NCBI GenBank assembly: GCA_965214205.1
Contig: OZ243941.1
Span: 1,054,001-1,118,000, forward strand
Reading direction: 5' to 3'
Length of the DNA: 64,000 nucleotides
Source: G963663315 sp965214205
GTDB lineage: Bacteria; Pseudomonadota; Gammaproteobacteria; Arenicellales; Poriferihabitantaceae
Shown here: in pieces, positions 32,969 to 41,606 of the stretch
How the letters are laid out: every line of letters starts with the position of its first letter
Numbering within the stretch: position 1 is the first letter of the stretch
The notes under the pieces: model-generated
What the model was told of the DNA's origin: nothing
The model's input: the letters and a program-made list of their open reading frames with translations, nothing else
Databases searched by the model: none
Translations under genes and position numbers: made by a program

Positions 32969-34501
32969 CTATATGTTGGAATCCGCAAAAGAGGCCTTGC
33001 GCTTTGCCATGAATTCCAGCAGCGCTTCATCAATGGCCGGGTCGAGTGGCGGGAGCTGATACTCGTTCAGCATTTGCTTCCAGATTTTGTTGGCGCGGAC
33101 CGTGGCGTCGTGCGAGCCTTCCAGTTCCCATTGTTCAAAGCTGTTATTGTCGGCGATGCTGGAACGGTAGAAGGCGGTCTTGAAATTCTCCTGGGTATGG
33201 CTGCAACCGAGGAAATGCTGGCCCGGTCCGACTTCCCGGATCGCGCTCAACGCCTGCCCGTTTTCTGAAAGGTCCGTGCCAGCGGCGAACACCTGCATCA
33301 TGCCGAGTTGATCGGCGTCCATGATCAGTTTTTCATAGGATGAGGACAATCCTCCTTCCAGCCAGCCAGCCGCGTGGAGAACAAAGTTGACTCCGGCCAT
33401 GATAGTGGGCAGCAGGGTGTTGGCGCTTTCATAGGCGGCCTGGGCGTCGGTGATCTTGGAGCCGCACAGCGAGCCGCCGCTTCGAAACGGCACGCCCAGC
33501 CGCCGGGCCAGGGCGGCGCAGCCATTGATCACCAGCGCCGGTTCCGGGGTGCCAAAAGTGGGCGCCCCCGATTGCATCGACATCGAGCTCGAGAATGTGC
33601 CGAAGATGACCGGACAGCCGGGACGGACCAGTTGGGTGAATGCTATCCCGGTGAGCGCCTCGGCCAGGATTTGCGCCATGGTTCCAGCGGCGGCGACCGG
33701 CGACATGGCGCCGGAGAGAATAAAGGGGGAGACGATACTGGCCTGATTGTTTCTGGCGTACACTTCCGAGGCGCCGAGCATGGTTTCATCGAAAGTCATC
33801 GGTGAGTTGGCGTTGATCAGGTTGATGACCACGGTATTCTGATCGACAAACTCTTCCCCGAACACAATCTTGCACATGTCCACCGTATCCTGCGCTCTTT
33901 GCGGGTGGGTTACCGATCCCATGAAGGGTTTGTCGGAATACTTGATGTGGCTGTAGACCATATCGAAGTGCCGTTTGTTGACCGGCAAATCGGTCGGTTC
34001 GCATACGGTGCCGCCTGAATGATGCAGCGAAGGCAGCATCCAGGTCAGTTTGACCAGGTTGCGGAAATCCTCGATCATCGCGTAACGCCGTCCCTTGTCG
34101 AGGTCGCGGACGAAGGGGGGACCGTAAACCGGGGCGAATACGGTGGATTTGCCGCCGATCATGACGTTCCTTGCGGGATTCCTCGCTTTTTGCTCAAAAG
34201 TCCGCGGCGCCGAGTCCTGGATGATCTTACGGCACAGGCCTTTCGGGAAACGCACCAGTTCGCCCTTGACATCCGCTCCGGCCTGTTTGAATAGTTTCAA
34301 CGCCGGCGGATAGTGGTATTCGATGCCGATTTCCTGCAGGATGGTATCGGCGTTGTCTTCGATCAGTGACAGGCCTTCTTCGTCCAGCAGTACATACTCC
34401 GGTATTTTCCGGGTGATGTAGGGAGTGACCGCAGGAGCCGTTGTTTGTTCGCGTTCCTGTCTGGCGTGTCGGCCGCCGCGTTTTCTGGATGTTCTTGGCA
34501 T
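32969..34501 (-). CDS. Non-pyrrolysine MttB-superfamily (trimethylamine methyltransferase-like) protein
   Basis: A 510-residue TIM-barrel protein of COG5598 from the ATG at 34501; earlier in-frame ATGs add residues unlike the family. Signatures include RKIPEYVLLDEEGLSLIEDNAD near the start, FGTPEPALVING and the C-terminal LPPLDPAIDEALLEFM. The gene reads through without TAG, so it lacks pyrrolysine and belongs with non-Pyl relatives such as MtgB (glycine betaine) and other betaine methyltransferases. These pass methyl groups to a corrinoid protein, which is not encoded nearby. The substrate may be a betaine, given the neighbouring transporter and homocysteine methyltransferase-like gene, but this is unproven. 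Confidence 0.82.
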   Translation of the reverse strand: MPRTSRKRGGRHARQEREQTTAPAVTPYITRKIPEYVLLDEEGLSLIEDNADTILQEIGIEYHYPPALKLFKQAGADVKGELVRFPKGLCRKIIQDSAPRTFEQKARNPARNVMIGGKSTVFAPVYGPPFVRDLDKGRRYAMIEDFRNLVKLTWMLPSLHHSGGTVCEPTDLPVNKRHFDMVYSHIKYSDKPFMGSVTHPQRAQDTVDMCKIVFGEEFVDQNTVVINLINANSPMTFDETMLGASEVYARNNQASIVSPFILSGAMSPVAAAGTMAQILAEALTGIAFTQLVRPGCPVIFGTFSSSMSMQSGAPTFGTPEPALVINGCAALARRLGVPFRSGGSLCGSKITDAQAAYESANTLLPTIMAGVNFVLHAAGWLEGGLSSSYEKLIMDADQLGMMQVFAAGTDLSENGQALSAIREVGPGQHFLGCSHTQENFKTAFYRSSIADNNSFEQWELEGSHDATVRANKIWKQMLNEYQLPPLDPAIDEALLEFMAKRKASFADSNI

Positions 34502-34654
34502 ATTCGTTACGGTTTGTTGTCCGGGTAACAGGGTATGGGGGCATTCTGTTTGCGACCAGCCATACTGCGGATGCAATTAACTGATTGCGCCACGCACTTT
34601 GTATGTACATAATATACCATTGACGTATCACAAGATACGCGCATCAGGATATCC

Positions 34655-36412
34655 GTGACCGATCCCTACAAAAATGTGGCCAGCGCCATGCTGTACCGCC
34701 GCCTGTTTTCCTATGTGCTGCCGTACAAGGGGGTGTTTGGCATGGCGCTGTTCGGCATGCTTCTGGTGGCGGCGGGGGATACTGCGTTTGCCTGGGTTCT
34801 GCAGCCGTTGATGGACCAGGGTTTTGTGGGGCGAGACCCCGGTTTCATCCGGTTTATTCCGGCGCTGCTGGTGGCGATCGCTTTCGCCCGAGCGGTTGGG
34901 GATTTCATTGATGTCTACTGTTCCAACTGGGTGTCGAGGAAGGTGATCCAGGACTTGCGGCAGAAAATGTTCGATCAGTTGATCCACGCCCCCACCGAAT
35001 ATTTCGACAAGCATTCGAGCGGCGGGCTGGTATCGCGACTGACCTACGATGTGGAACAGGTCGCGCGGGCCAGCACGGACGCCTTGCGGGTTCTGTTCCG
35101 GGATATTCTGAAAGCGGTATTCCTGTTGTCCCTGCTGTTCTGGCTGAGTTGGAAGTTGTCGTTGATATTTATTGCCATTTTCCCGGTCACCTTCTGGATT
35201 TTCAAAGCCACCAGCGGGCGGTTCAGGAAAATCAGTCATGTCATCCAGGAAAGTGTGGGGGACATTACCAATATTGCCAGACAGGCGTTCCAGGGGCACA
35301 AACTGGTCAAGATTTTCAATTCCCAGAATTACGAAAAGCGGATGTTTTTCACGGCCAACAACCGCCACCGCCAGCAGTCCATGAAAAAAGCGGGGATTCT
35401 GGCGGCTACGGTTCCAATCGTCGTTTTCCTGATGGGTGTGGGGGTGGCTCTGATGATCTGGCTGGCCTTGATTCTGGAAATCACTCCGGGGGTGTTCACT
35501 TCTTATCTGGTGGCGGTGACCATGGTCGTGCGTCCGGTCAGGAATCTGTCCCGGATCAACGAGGTGATACAAACCGGTCTGGCGGGTGTGCAATCGGTTT
35601 TCCGTACCATTGACCTGTATCAGGAAAAGGATGAGGGCCGGATTGTCCTTGGCGATATCGACGGCAATGTGTCCTTTTCAGATGTTTCGTTCCATTATCC
35701 GGGTGATCATCCCCAGGTTCTTGAAAACATCGACTTTGAGATAAAGGCGGGGTCAACAGTGGCGCTGGTCGGGCCGTCCGGCAGTGGAAAATCAACCATT
35801 ACCTCGATGTTGATGAGATTCTACAGTCCTATCGCCGGCGACATAAGCATTGACGGCCACTCGCTTCAGGACATCCGCCTGCAATCACTCCGGGAAAAGA
35901 TGGCCATGGTCAGCCAGGAGGTGATACTGGTGGCGGACACGATCAGAAACAACATTGTGTATGGCGGGGCCGATGACATTGACGAGGACCGGTTGATGAC
36001 GGCCATCGAGACCGCCCACATCCGGGAGTTTGCCGATGATTTTCCGGATGGAATCGACACATTTGTCGGTGAAGAAGGCTCCCGTTTGTCCGGCGGGCAG
36101 AGGCAGCGTGTCGCCATCGCGCGCGCAATCTACAAGGACGCCCCGATCCTGATCCTGGACGAAGCTACCTCTTCCCTGGACTCCCGCTCGGAGAAACATA
36201 TTCAGGACGCGATAGGTCGATTGATCCGCAATCGAACGACCCTGGTCATTGCCCACCGACTGAGCACCATCGAGAGCGCGGATTTGATTCTGGTGCTGGG
36301 CAAGGGCCGGATCCTGGAACGCGGAAATCATGAAACGCTGTTGTCGAAAAAGGGGCATTACTATCATTTGTACAATACCCAGTATCGTCACAACACCGGT
36401 AATGCTGGATAA
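34655..36412 (+). CDS. msbA: Lipid A export ABC transporter MsbA
   Basis: A 585-residue half-transporter starting with GTG 34655. Six membrane helices (about 20-310) precede the ATPase domain: Walker A GPSGSGKS (373-380), signature LSGGQRQR (about 478-485), Walker B ILILDEATSSLD and the switch histidine in IAHRLST. MsbA flips core lipid A across the inner membrane. lpxK begins inside its 3' end (11-base overlap) and kdsB follows, the standard lipid A/KDO arrangement, which supports MsbA over other exporters. Confidence 0.93.
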   Translation: MTDPYKNVASAMLYRRLFSYVLPYKGVFGMALFGMLLVAAGDTAFAWVLQPLMDQGFVGRDPGFIRFIPALLVAIAFARAVGDFIDVYCSNWVSRKVIQDLRQKMFDQLIHAPTEYFDKHSSGGLVSRLTYDVEQVARASTDALRVLFRDILKAVFLLSLLFWLSWKLSLIFIAIFPVTFWIFKATSGRFRKISHVIQESVGDITNIARQAFQGHKLVKIFNSQNYEKRMFFTANNRHRQQSMKKAGILAATVPIVVFLMGVGVALMIWLALILEITPGVFTSYLVAVTMVVRPVRNLSRINEVIQTGLAGVQSVFRTIDLYQEKDEGRIVLGDIDGNVSFSDVSFHYPGDHPQVLENIDFEIKAGSTVALVGPSGSGKSTITSMLMRFYSPIAGDISIDGHSLQDIRLQSLREKMAMVSQEVILVADTIRNNIVYGGADDIDEDRLMTAIETAHIREFADDFPDGIDTFVGEEGSRLSGGQRQRVAIARAIYKDAPILILDEATSSLDSRSEKHIQDAIGRLIRNRTTLVIAHRLSTIESADLILVLGKGRILERGNHETLLSKKGHYYHLYNTQYRHNTGNAG

Positions 36413-37427
36413 ATTGCAACAGGGGTGGCGGCGGGCGAACTGGCTGAACTGCCTGCTGTTGCCGCTGTCTGTTGTCTATGGACTGTTGATGCTGGCCAGG
36501 AGGCGCTGTTACCGCCTCGGAGTTTTCAGGGGCGTCTCCCTCGCTGTGCCAGTAATCGTGGTCGGCGGGGTGACGGTGGGCGGAAGCGGAAAGACGCCGG
36601 TGGTATTGTCTCTGGTCCGGTATTTCCAGAATAAGGGGTTCCGTCCGGGGGTCATCTGCAAGGGTTACAAGGGCCATTCTCCGTTCTGGCCGAGAGAAGT
36701 GAATGACTCAACGACTGCGGCGCTGGTCGGCGATGAAGCCCAATTGATTTACGAGTTGACCGGGGTTTCGGTAGTAGCGGGTCCGGAACGGGTCAGAAAC
36801 GGGGTTTACCTGATTGATAAATTCGGTTGCGATATTCTGGTCAGTGATGACGGATTCCAGCATCACGTCCTGGAGCGCGACGTGGATATTGTGGTTCTGG
36901 ACGGGCAGGACGGATACGGCAATGGCTGGTGCCTGCCGGCTGGGCCGTTGCGGGAGTTTCGCGGTCAGATCAAGCGGGCGGACATCGTGCTGGTGAATGG
37001 CGCCAGCGAAGGATTCCGGGTTGCGGGGCCGCAAACCGGCCGGATGTCGGTGAGGATAACAGAAGCGTATAACCTGTCGGACGGTATCCGGAAACCGTTG
37101 TCCGAATTTAGCGGCGGGCTTGTGCACGGGGTGGCGGGGGTGGGCAACCCGGCCCGGTTTTTCCGGCAACTGGAGCGACTCGGGCTGGATGTGGTTCGCC
37201 ATCCTTTCCCGGACCATCATCCCTTCGCGGAATCCGATCTGGATTTCGGCGATGACCGATTGATTCTCATGACCGAAAAAGATGCGATAAAATGCCGGGA
37301 TATGACCATTAAAAATAAACTCTGGGCAATTCCCGCGATCACTGAAATTGATCAATGTGTATTCGACCGGATTGATCGGTTGATTTCCCCCGCAACCGGT
37401 CTGTCGGCAACCGATCTGTCGGAGTGA
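36402..37427 (+). CDS. lpxK: Tetraacyldisaccharide 4'-kinase
   Basis: A 341-residue inner-membrane-associated kinase from the ATG at 36402. The P-loop is VGGVTVGGSGKTP (about 53-65), preceded by a hydrophobic N-terminal helix; KGYKG and SDDGFQHHVLERD (catalytic region with the essential Asp/His) follow, then LPAGPLREF. LpxK phosphorylates the 4'-position of the lipid A precursor. Overlaps msbA by 11 bases, and kdsB follows after 4 bases, so the three are one operon. Confidence 0.95.
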   Translation: MLDKLQQGWRRANWLNCLLLPLSVVYGLLMLARRRCYRLGVFRGVSLAVPVIVVGGVTVGGSGKTPVVLSLVRYFQNKGFRPGVICKGYKGHSPFWPREVNDSTTAALVGDEAQLIYELTGVSVVAGPERVRNGVYLIDKFGCDILVSDDGFQHHVLERDVDIVVLDGQDGYGNGWCLPAGPLREFRGQIKRADIVLVNGASEGFRVAGPQTGRMSVRITEAYNLSDGIRKPLSEFSGGLVHGVAGVGNPARFFRQLERLGLDVVRHPFPDHHPFAESDLDFGDDRLILMTEKDAIKCRDMTIKNKLWAIPAITEIDQCVFDRIDRLISPATGLSATDLSE

Positions 37428-37431
37428 ATCG

Positions 37432-38193
37432 TTGTCTGTTCCTTTTCACATCATCATTCCAGCGCGTTTTCAGTCCAGCCGCCTGCCGGGCAAGCCGCTG
37501 TTGGAAATTGCCGGCAAACCCATGATTCAGCATGTGGTCGAGCGGTGCCGGGAAAGTGAGGCCAGTAGTATCGTGGTGGCGACGGATGACCCGCGTATCG
37601 CTGAAGCGGTTGAGCGTTTCGGCGGTCAGGCGGCGCTCACTTCCCGTAATCACCCATCTGGCAGTGACCGCATTGCGGAGGCATCACAGAAACTCGGCCT
37701 CGCCGCAGACGATGTGATCGTCAATGTCCAGGGGGACGAGTTCGATATGTCGGCAGCCCTGATCAATCAGGTCGCCAACGCGCTGGTTCCGGGGAGCGCG
37801 GCGGTTATGGCCACGGCCAGCGCCCCGTTGACTTGTCCTGCGGATGCGTCCGACCCTTCCGTGGTCAAGGTGGTCAGCGATAAATCAGGGTATGCGATCT
37901 ACTTCAGCCGGGCGGCCATTCCCTGGGTGCGTGATGAATCGACTTCCGGGCTGGCCGATCACGCACAGGATCATATCCAGAGGCATCTCGGGATTTACGC
38001 GTATTCGGCGGGATACATCCAGACATTCGCGGCCAGAGGGCATTGCCGGCTGGAGGAGCTGGAGAAGCTGGAGCAACTGCGCGCGATCTGGCACGGGGAG
38101 AAAATCCGTTGTGTAGAGGCGGTGCAGATTCCCGGTCCCGGAATTGATACCGAACAGGACTTACAGAGGGCCAGAAAGGCATTCGAGACATGA
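37432..38193 (+). CDS. kdsB: 3-deoxy-manno-octulosonate cytidylyltransferase
   Basis: A 253-residue CMP-KDO synthetase. The N-terminal IIIPARFQSSRLPGKPL is the nucleotide-binding signature; VNVQGDEF holds the metal-binding Asp, and AIYFSRAAIPW and HLGIYAYS follow, as usual. It activates KDO with CTP for attachment to lipid A. The only reasonable start is TTG at 37432, since the conserved N-terminal strand begins six codons later and no ATG or GTG precedes it. Confidence 0.93.
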   Translation: MSVPFHIIIPARFQSSRLPGKPLLEIAGKPMIQHVVERCRESEASSIVVATDDPRIAEAVERFGGQAALTSRNHPSGSDRIAEASQKLGLAADDVIVNVQGDEFDMSAALINQVANALVPGSAAVMATASAPLTCPADASDPSVVKVVSDKSGYAIYFSRAAIPWVRDESTSGLADHAQDHIQRHLGIYAYSAGYIQTFAARGHCRLEELEKLEQLRAIWHGEKIRCVEAVQIPGPGIDTEQDLQRARKAFET

Positions 38194-38251
38194 GGCAATA
38201 TCACGTTTCCCACGTTTGCGGGGTATCCCGTCCATTCCCGGGCACAGCGTC

Positions 38252-39358
38252 ATGAAGGCCATGATTCTGGCGGCGGGGAAGGGATTCCGCCTGCGCCCGC
38301 TCACTTATGAAATGCCCAAACCGATGATTCCGGTACTGGGGAAGCCCGTCATGGAGTATCTGGTCGAGCGGCTTGCGAGCCATAGATTCCTCGATGTGAT
38401 GATCAACGTCAGCCACCAGTCGGAAGTCATTGAAACCTATTTTACGGATGGGCGGCGCTGGGGGGTGAACATCGGATATTCCTTCGAAGGGTACATTGAA
38501 GGCGGTGAACTGGTCCGGGAACCGCTGGGGTCAGCGGGTGGAATCCGGCGAATACAGGATTTCGGCGGATTCTTCGATGATACCTTTGTGGTGATCTGCG
38601 GGGACCTGATTATCGACCTGGACCTGACCGAAGCCGTTCGCAAACACTGGCAATCCGGGGCCAAAGCCAGCATTCTGGTCAAACCGATGGAACGAGAGAG
38701 GTTGTCGAATTACGGCGTTGTCGTTGCCGATTCCCGGGGGTGGATTACTTCTTTCCAGGAAAAGCCCACGATTGAGGAGGCCGCGTCCAATCTGGTCAAT
38801 ACCGGGATTTATATTTTTGAGCCGGAGGTCATCGACCTGATTCCGGCTGACACATTTTATGATATTGGCAAAGACCTGCTGCCGAACCTGATTTCGCAAG
38901 GGGCGCCGTTCGGCGCCATTGATATGCCGTTTCGCTGGTTGGACATCGGGAGACTGAGTGATTACTGGCGAGTCAATCAACAGATGATGCGCGGTTCGGT
39001 GCGGGGTGTCGATATGCCCGGCACGGAGGTGATGCCGCAAGTCTGGACGGGCTTGAACGTAAATGTTGATTGGGATGACGTTTATATCGAAGGGCCGGTT
39101 TTTATCGGCTCGAATTCCAGAATCGAGGCCGGTTGCGAAATTCAGGGGCCGACCTGGATATCTCACGGCTGCTATCTGCAAGGCGGGTCTAAAATCCATA
39201 GAAGCATGTTGTTTCAGCATACTCTGATACGCCGCCGCGCCGTAGTTCATGAGGCCGTGGTGTTCGGGCGGTACTGTGTGGACAGGGAAGGTCAGCCGGT
39301 AACCAGCGATGGCACGGATCTGGACTGGGTGGGAGACGCGCGGGACAACAACAGATAG
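38252..39358 (+). CDS. Sugar-1-phosphate nucleotidyltransferase with left-handed beta-helix
   Basis: A 368-residue protein from the ATG at 38252. The N-terminal nucleotidyltransferase domain (about 1-235) begins MKAMILAAGKGFRLRPLTY with GKGxRLRPLT and MPKPMIPVLGKPV motifs; the C-terminal region (about 260-345) is a hexapeptide-repeat beta-helix. The layout is like mannose-1-phosphate guanylyltransferases, GlmU and RmlA-long proteins; the sugar and nucleotide cannot be fixed from sequence. It likely supplies activated sugar for surface polysaccharide, consistent with the lipid A/KDO genes just upstream. Confidence 0.8.
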   Translation: MKAMILAAGKGFRLRPLTYEMPKPMIPVLGKPVMEYLVERLASHRFLDVMINVSHQSEVIETYFTDGRRWGVNIGYSFEGYIEGGELVREPLGSAGGIRRIQDFGGFFDDTFVVICGDLIIDLDLTEAVRKHWQSGAKASILVKPMERERLSNYGVVVADSRGWITSFQEKPTIEEAASNLVNTGIYIFEPEVIDLIPADTFYDIGKDLLPNLISQGAPFGAIDMPFRWLDIGRLSDYWRVNQQMMRGSVRGVDMPGTEVMPQVWTGLNVNVDWDDVYIEGPVFIGSNSRIEAGCEIQGPTWISHGCYLQGGSKIHRSMLFQHTLIRRRAVVHEAVVFGRYCVDREGQPVTSDGTDLDWVGDARDNNR

Positions 39359-39438
39359 ATCAGGCTGTGAAATACAGCTCGATTTGCTATACAATCCCGG
39401 CTTCGAAAATCTGCGCCAACCCTTAATCGCCTGATCCA

Positions 39439-39780
39439 ATGCCATTTTACGAATATCAATGCCGTCAATGCGACCACCGACTCGAAGTGCTCCAGAAAAT
39501 ATCGGACGCTCCTCTCGTGTATTGCCCGGAATGCAATGAAGCCGCTCTCAGAAAGCTGGTTTCCGCCGCCGCGTTTCGATTGAAGGGTACGGGCTGGTAC
39601 GAAACGGATTTCAAGGGTAACGGAAAAAAGGAAGACAAATCCGCGAATGGCAAGTCCTCGGATGGCGGGGACACGCCCACGGACAAGGCCGGTGACCGTC
39701 CGAACAAGGCAGACGGTAAAAAATCCGACAGCGCGAACTCCGCCGGCGCAAAGAGTTCCAGCGTTTCGGCAACGGCCTGA
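39439..39780 (+). CDS. FmdB-family zinc ribbon protein
   Basis: A 113-residue protein with an N-terminal FmdB/CxxC zinc ribbon: MPFYEYQC then C8-x2-C11 and C29-x2-C32. The remaining 70 residues are low-complexity, rich in Lys, Asp, Ser and Gly, and probably disordered. FmdB proteins are thought to be small regulators, but no function is established. In many proteobacteria this gene sits directly before aspS, as here (50 bases), so the pairing is conserved. Confidence 0.85.
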   Translation: MPFYEYQCRQCDHRLEVLQKISDAPLVYCPECNEAALRKLVSAAAFRLKGTGWYETDFKGNGKKEDKSANGKSSDGGDTPTDKAGDRPNKADGKKSDSANSAGAKSSSVSATA

Positions 39781-39829
39781 TTTCGGCCGCGTCGAAGAAT
39801 CTCCCTGTACGTTATCGACCGGCTGCGAC

Positions 39830-41602
39830 ATGCGAACCCGCCTGTGTGGACAATTGAATCGGTCGGATATCGGCGAGACGGTTTCGGTCGCCGGCTGGGT
39901 GTTGAATCGCCGGGACCACGGAGGGGTTATTTTTATTGATCTGAGAGACCGTTCCGGGCATGTCCAGGTCGTGGCCGACCCGGATCATCCGGCGCCTTTT
40001 GAGATTGCGGACAAATCCCGGAACGAATTTGTATTATCGGCTACCGGTCAGGTTCGCGCGCGCCCCGAAGGTACGGTGAATCCGGATCTGGCTACCGGGG
40101 AGATTGAAATTATGGCCGACCGGATTGACTTGCTCAATCGTTGCGAGCCGTTGCCATTCCAGCTTGATGAAGAGGATACCGGTGAAGCGACCCGGCTGAA
40201 GTACCGATTTCTCGACCTGCGGCGTCCGGCCATGCAGCACGCCCTGCGGAATCGCCACCGGATCATTTCCACCCTGCGGCAATTCCTGGAGCGGCATGAA
40301 TTCGTGGAAATTGAAACGCCGGTACTGACCCGGCCGACACCCGAAGGAGCCCGGGATTATCTGGTGCCGAGCCGGACCCATCCGGGGGCATTCTTTTCCC
40401 TGCCCCAGTCGCCGCAGCTTTTCAAGCAACTGCTGATGGTTTCCGGGTTCGAACGTTATTTCCAGATTGCCCGTTGCTTCCGGGATGAAGACCTGCGGGC
40501 TGATCGACAGCCTGAATTTACCCAGCTTGATATCGAGGTCTCGTTCATGGATGAGAACGAAATCATGCAGTTGATGGAGCGGCTGATCCGACACTGTTTC
40601 AAGGTCGTACTCGATGTTGAATTGCCGGACCCCCTGCCCAGACTGAGTTATCAGGAGGCGATGTCCCGTTATGGAATCGACCGGCCGGATTTGCGGATTG
40701 ACCTGGAGCTGACCGATCTGACCGACTTGATGAAGGCAGTTGAATTCAAGGTGTTTTCCGGACCGGCCAATGACCCTGAAGGCCGTATCGCCGCATTGCG
40801 TGTGTCGGGCGGCAGCAGCCTGTCGCGGGCGCAGATTGACCAGTACACTGAATTTGTCGGGCAATACGGCGCCAGAGGGCTGGCCTGGATCAAGGTCAAT
40901 GATGCCGCGGCCGGCCGGGCCGGGTTGCAGTCGCCGATCCTGAAATTTCTTCCGGACGAGGTGGTAGACGGGATCATTCGCCGTACCCGCTCCGAAACTG
41001 GAGACCTGATTTTCTTCGGGGCGGACAAAGCCGCTGTCGTCAATGCCGCCCTCGGAGCGCTCCGGGTCAGGCTGGGACATGACCTGGACCGGGTCGAGCC
41101 TGGCTGGAAACCGGTCTGGATCGTCGATTTCCCCTTGGTGGAATGGAACCAGGATGAGAAACGGTGGCAGGCGCTGCACCATCCGTTCACCGCGCCAAAA
41201 GAGGCCGACCTGTCTGGTAAGGACCCTGGCCAGTTGTTGTCACGCGCTTATGATATGGTACTGAATGGCGTCGAAATCGGCGGTGGCTCGATCCGTATTC
41301 ATCGGTCCGGCCTGCAACGGGAAGTTCTGAATCTGCTGGGCATTGATGACCGGGAGGCCGGAGAAAAGTTCGGTTTTCTGCTGAGTGGTCTCAAATATGG
41401 GGCGCCGCCCCATGGCGGCATTGCCTTCGGTATTGATCGCCTGGCGGCGATGATGGCCGGGGTTGAGTCGATTCGCGAGGTCATCGCCTTCCCGAAAACC
41501 CAGAAAGCGTCCTGTCTGTTGACAGAAGCGCCCGATCAGGTGGATGCCGGTCAGCTTCGGGAGCTCGGCCTGAAGATCAAAAATTCGGGACAGACTGCAT
41601 AA
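39830..41602 (+). CDS. aspS: Aspartyl-tRNA synthetase
   Basis: A 590-residue class II synthetase of bacterial type from the ATG at 39830. Order: N-terminal OB-fold anticodon-binding domain (about 1-105, GWVLNRRDHGGVIFIDLRDRSG), catalytic core with motif 2 (FRDEDLRADRQPEFTQLD), an inserted GAD domain (about 280-420) and motif 3 (GIAFGIDRLAAMMAG). It charges tRNA-Asp; whether it also charges tRNA-Asn depends on gatCAB elsewhere. A longer in-frame extension into the zinc-ribbon gene is not family-like. Confidence 0.96.
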   Translation: MRTRLCGQLNRSDIGETVSVAGWVLNRRDHGGVIFIDLRDRSGHVQVVADPDHPAPFEIADKSRNEFVLSATGQVRARPEGTVNPDLATGEIEIMADRIDLLNRCEPLPFQLDEEDTGEATRLKYRFLDLRRPAMQHALRNRHRIISTLRQFLERHEFVEIETPVLTRPTPEGARDYLVPSRTHPGAFFSLPQSPQLFKQLLMVSGFERYFQIARCFRDEDLRADRQPEFTQLDIEVSFMDENEIMQLMERLIRHCFKVVLDVELPDPLPRLSYQEAMSRYGIDRPDLRIDLELTDLTDLMKAVEFKVFSGPANDPEGRIAALRVSGGSSLSRAQIDQYTEFVGQYGARGLAWIKVNDAAAGRAGLQSPILKFLPDEVVDGIIRRTRSETGDLIFFGADKAAVVNAALGALRVRLGHDLDRVEPGWKPVWIVDFPLVEWNQDEKRWQALHHPFTAPKEADLSGKDPGQLLSRAYDMVLNGVEIGGGSIRIHRSGLQREVLNLLGIDDREAGEKFGFLLSGLKYGAPPHGGIAFGIDRLAAMMAGVESIREVIAFPKTQKASCLLTEAPDQVDAGQLRELGLKIKNSGQTA

Positions 41603-41606
41603 CCCG

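Noticed and set aside
40034..41182. A 382-codon open frame antisense to aspS
   Set aside because: Shadow of a strongly conserved synthetase; no recognisable motif and no ribosome-binding site.
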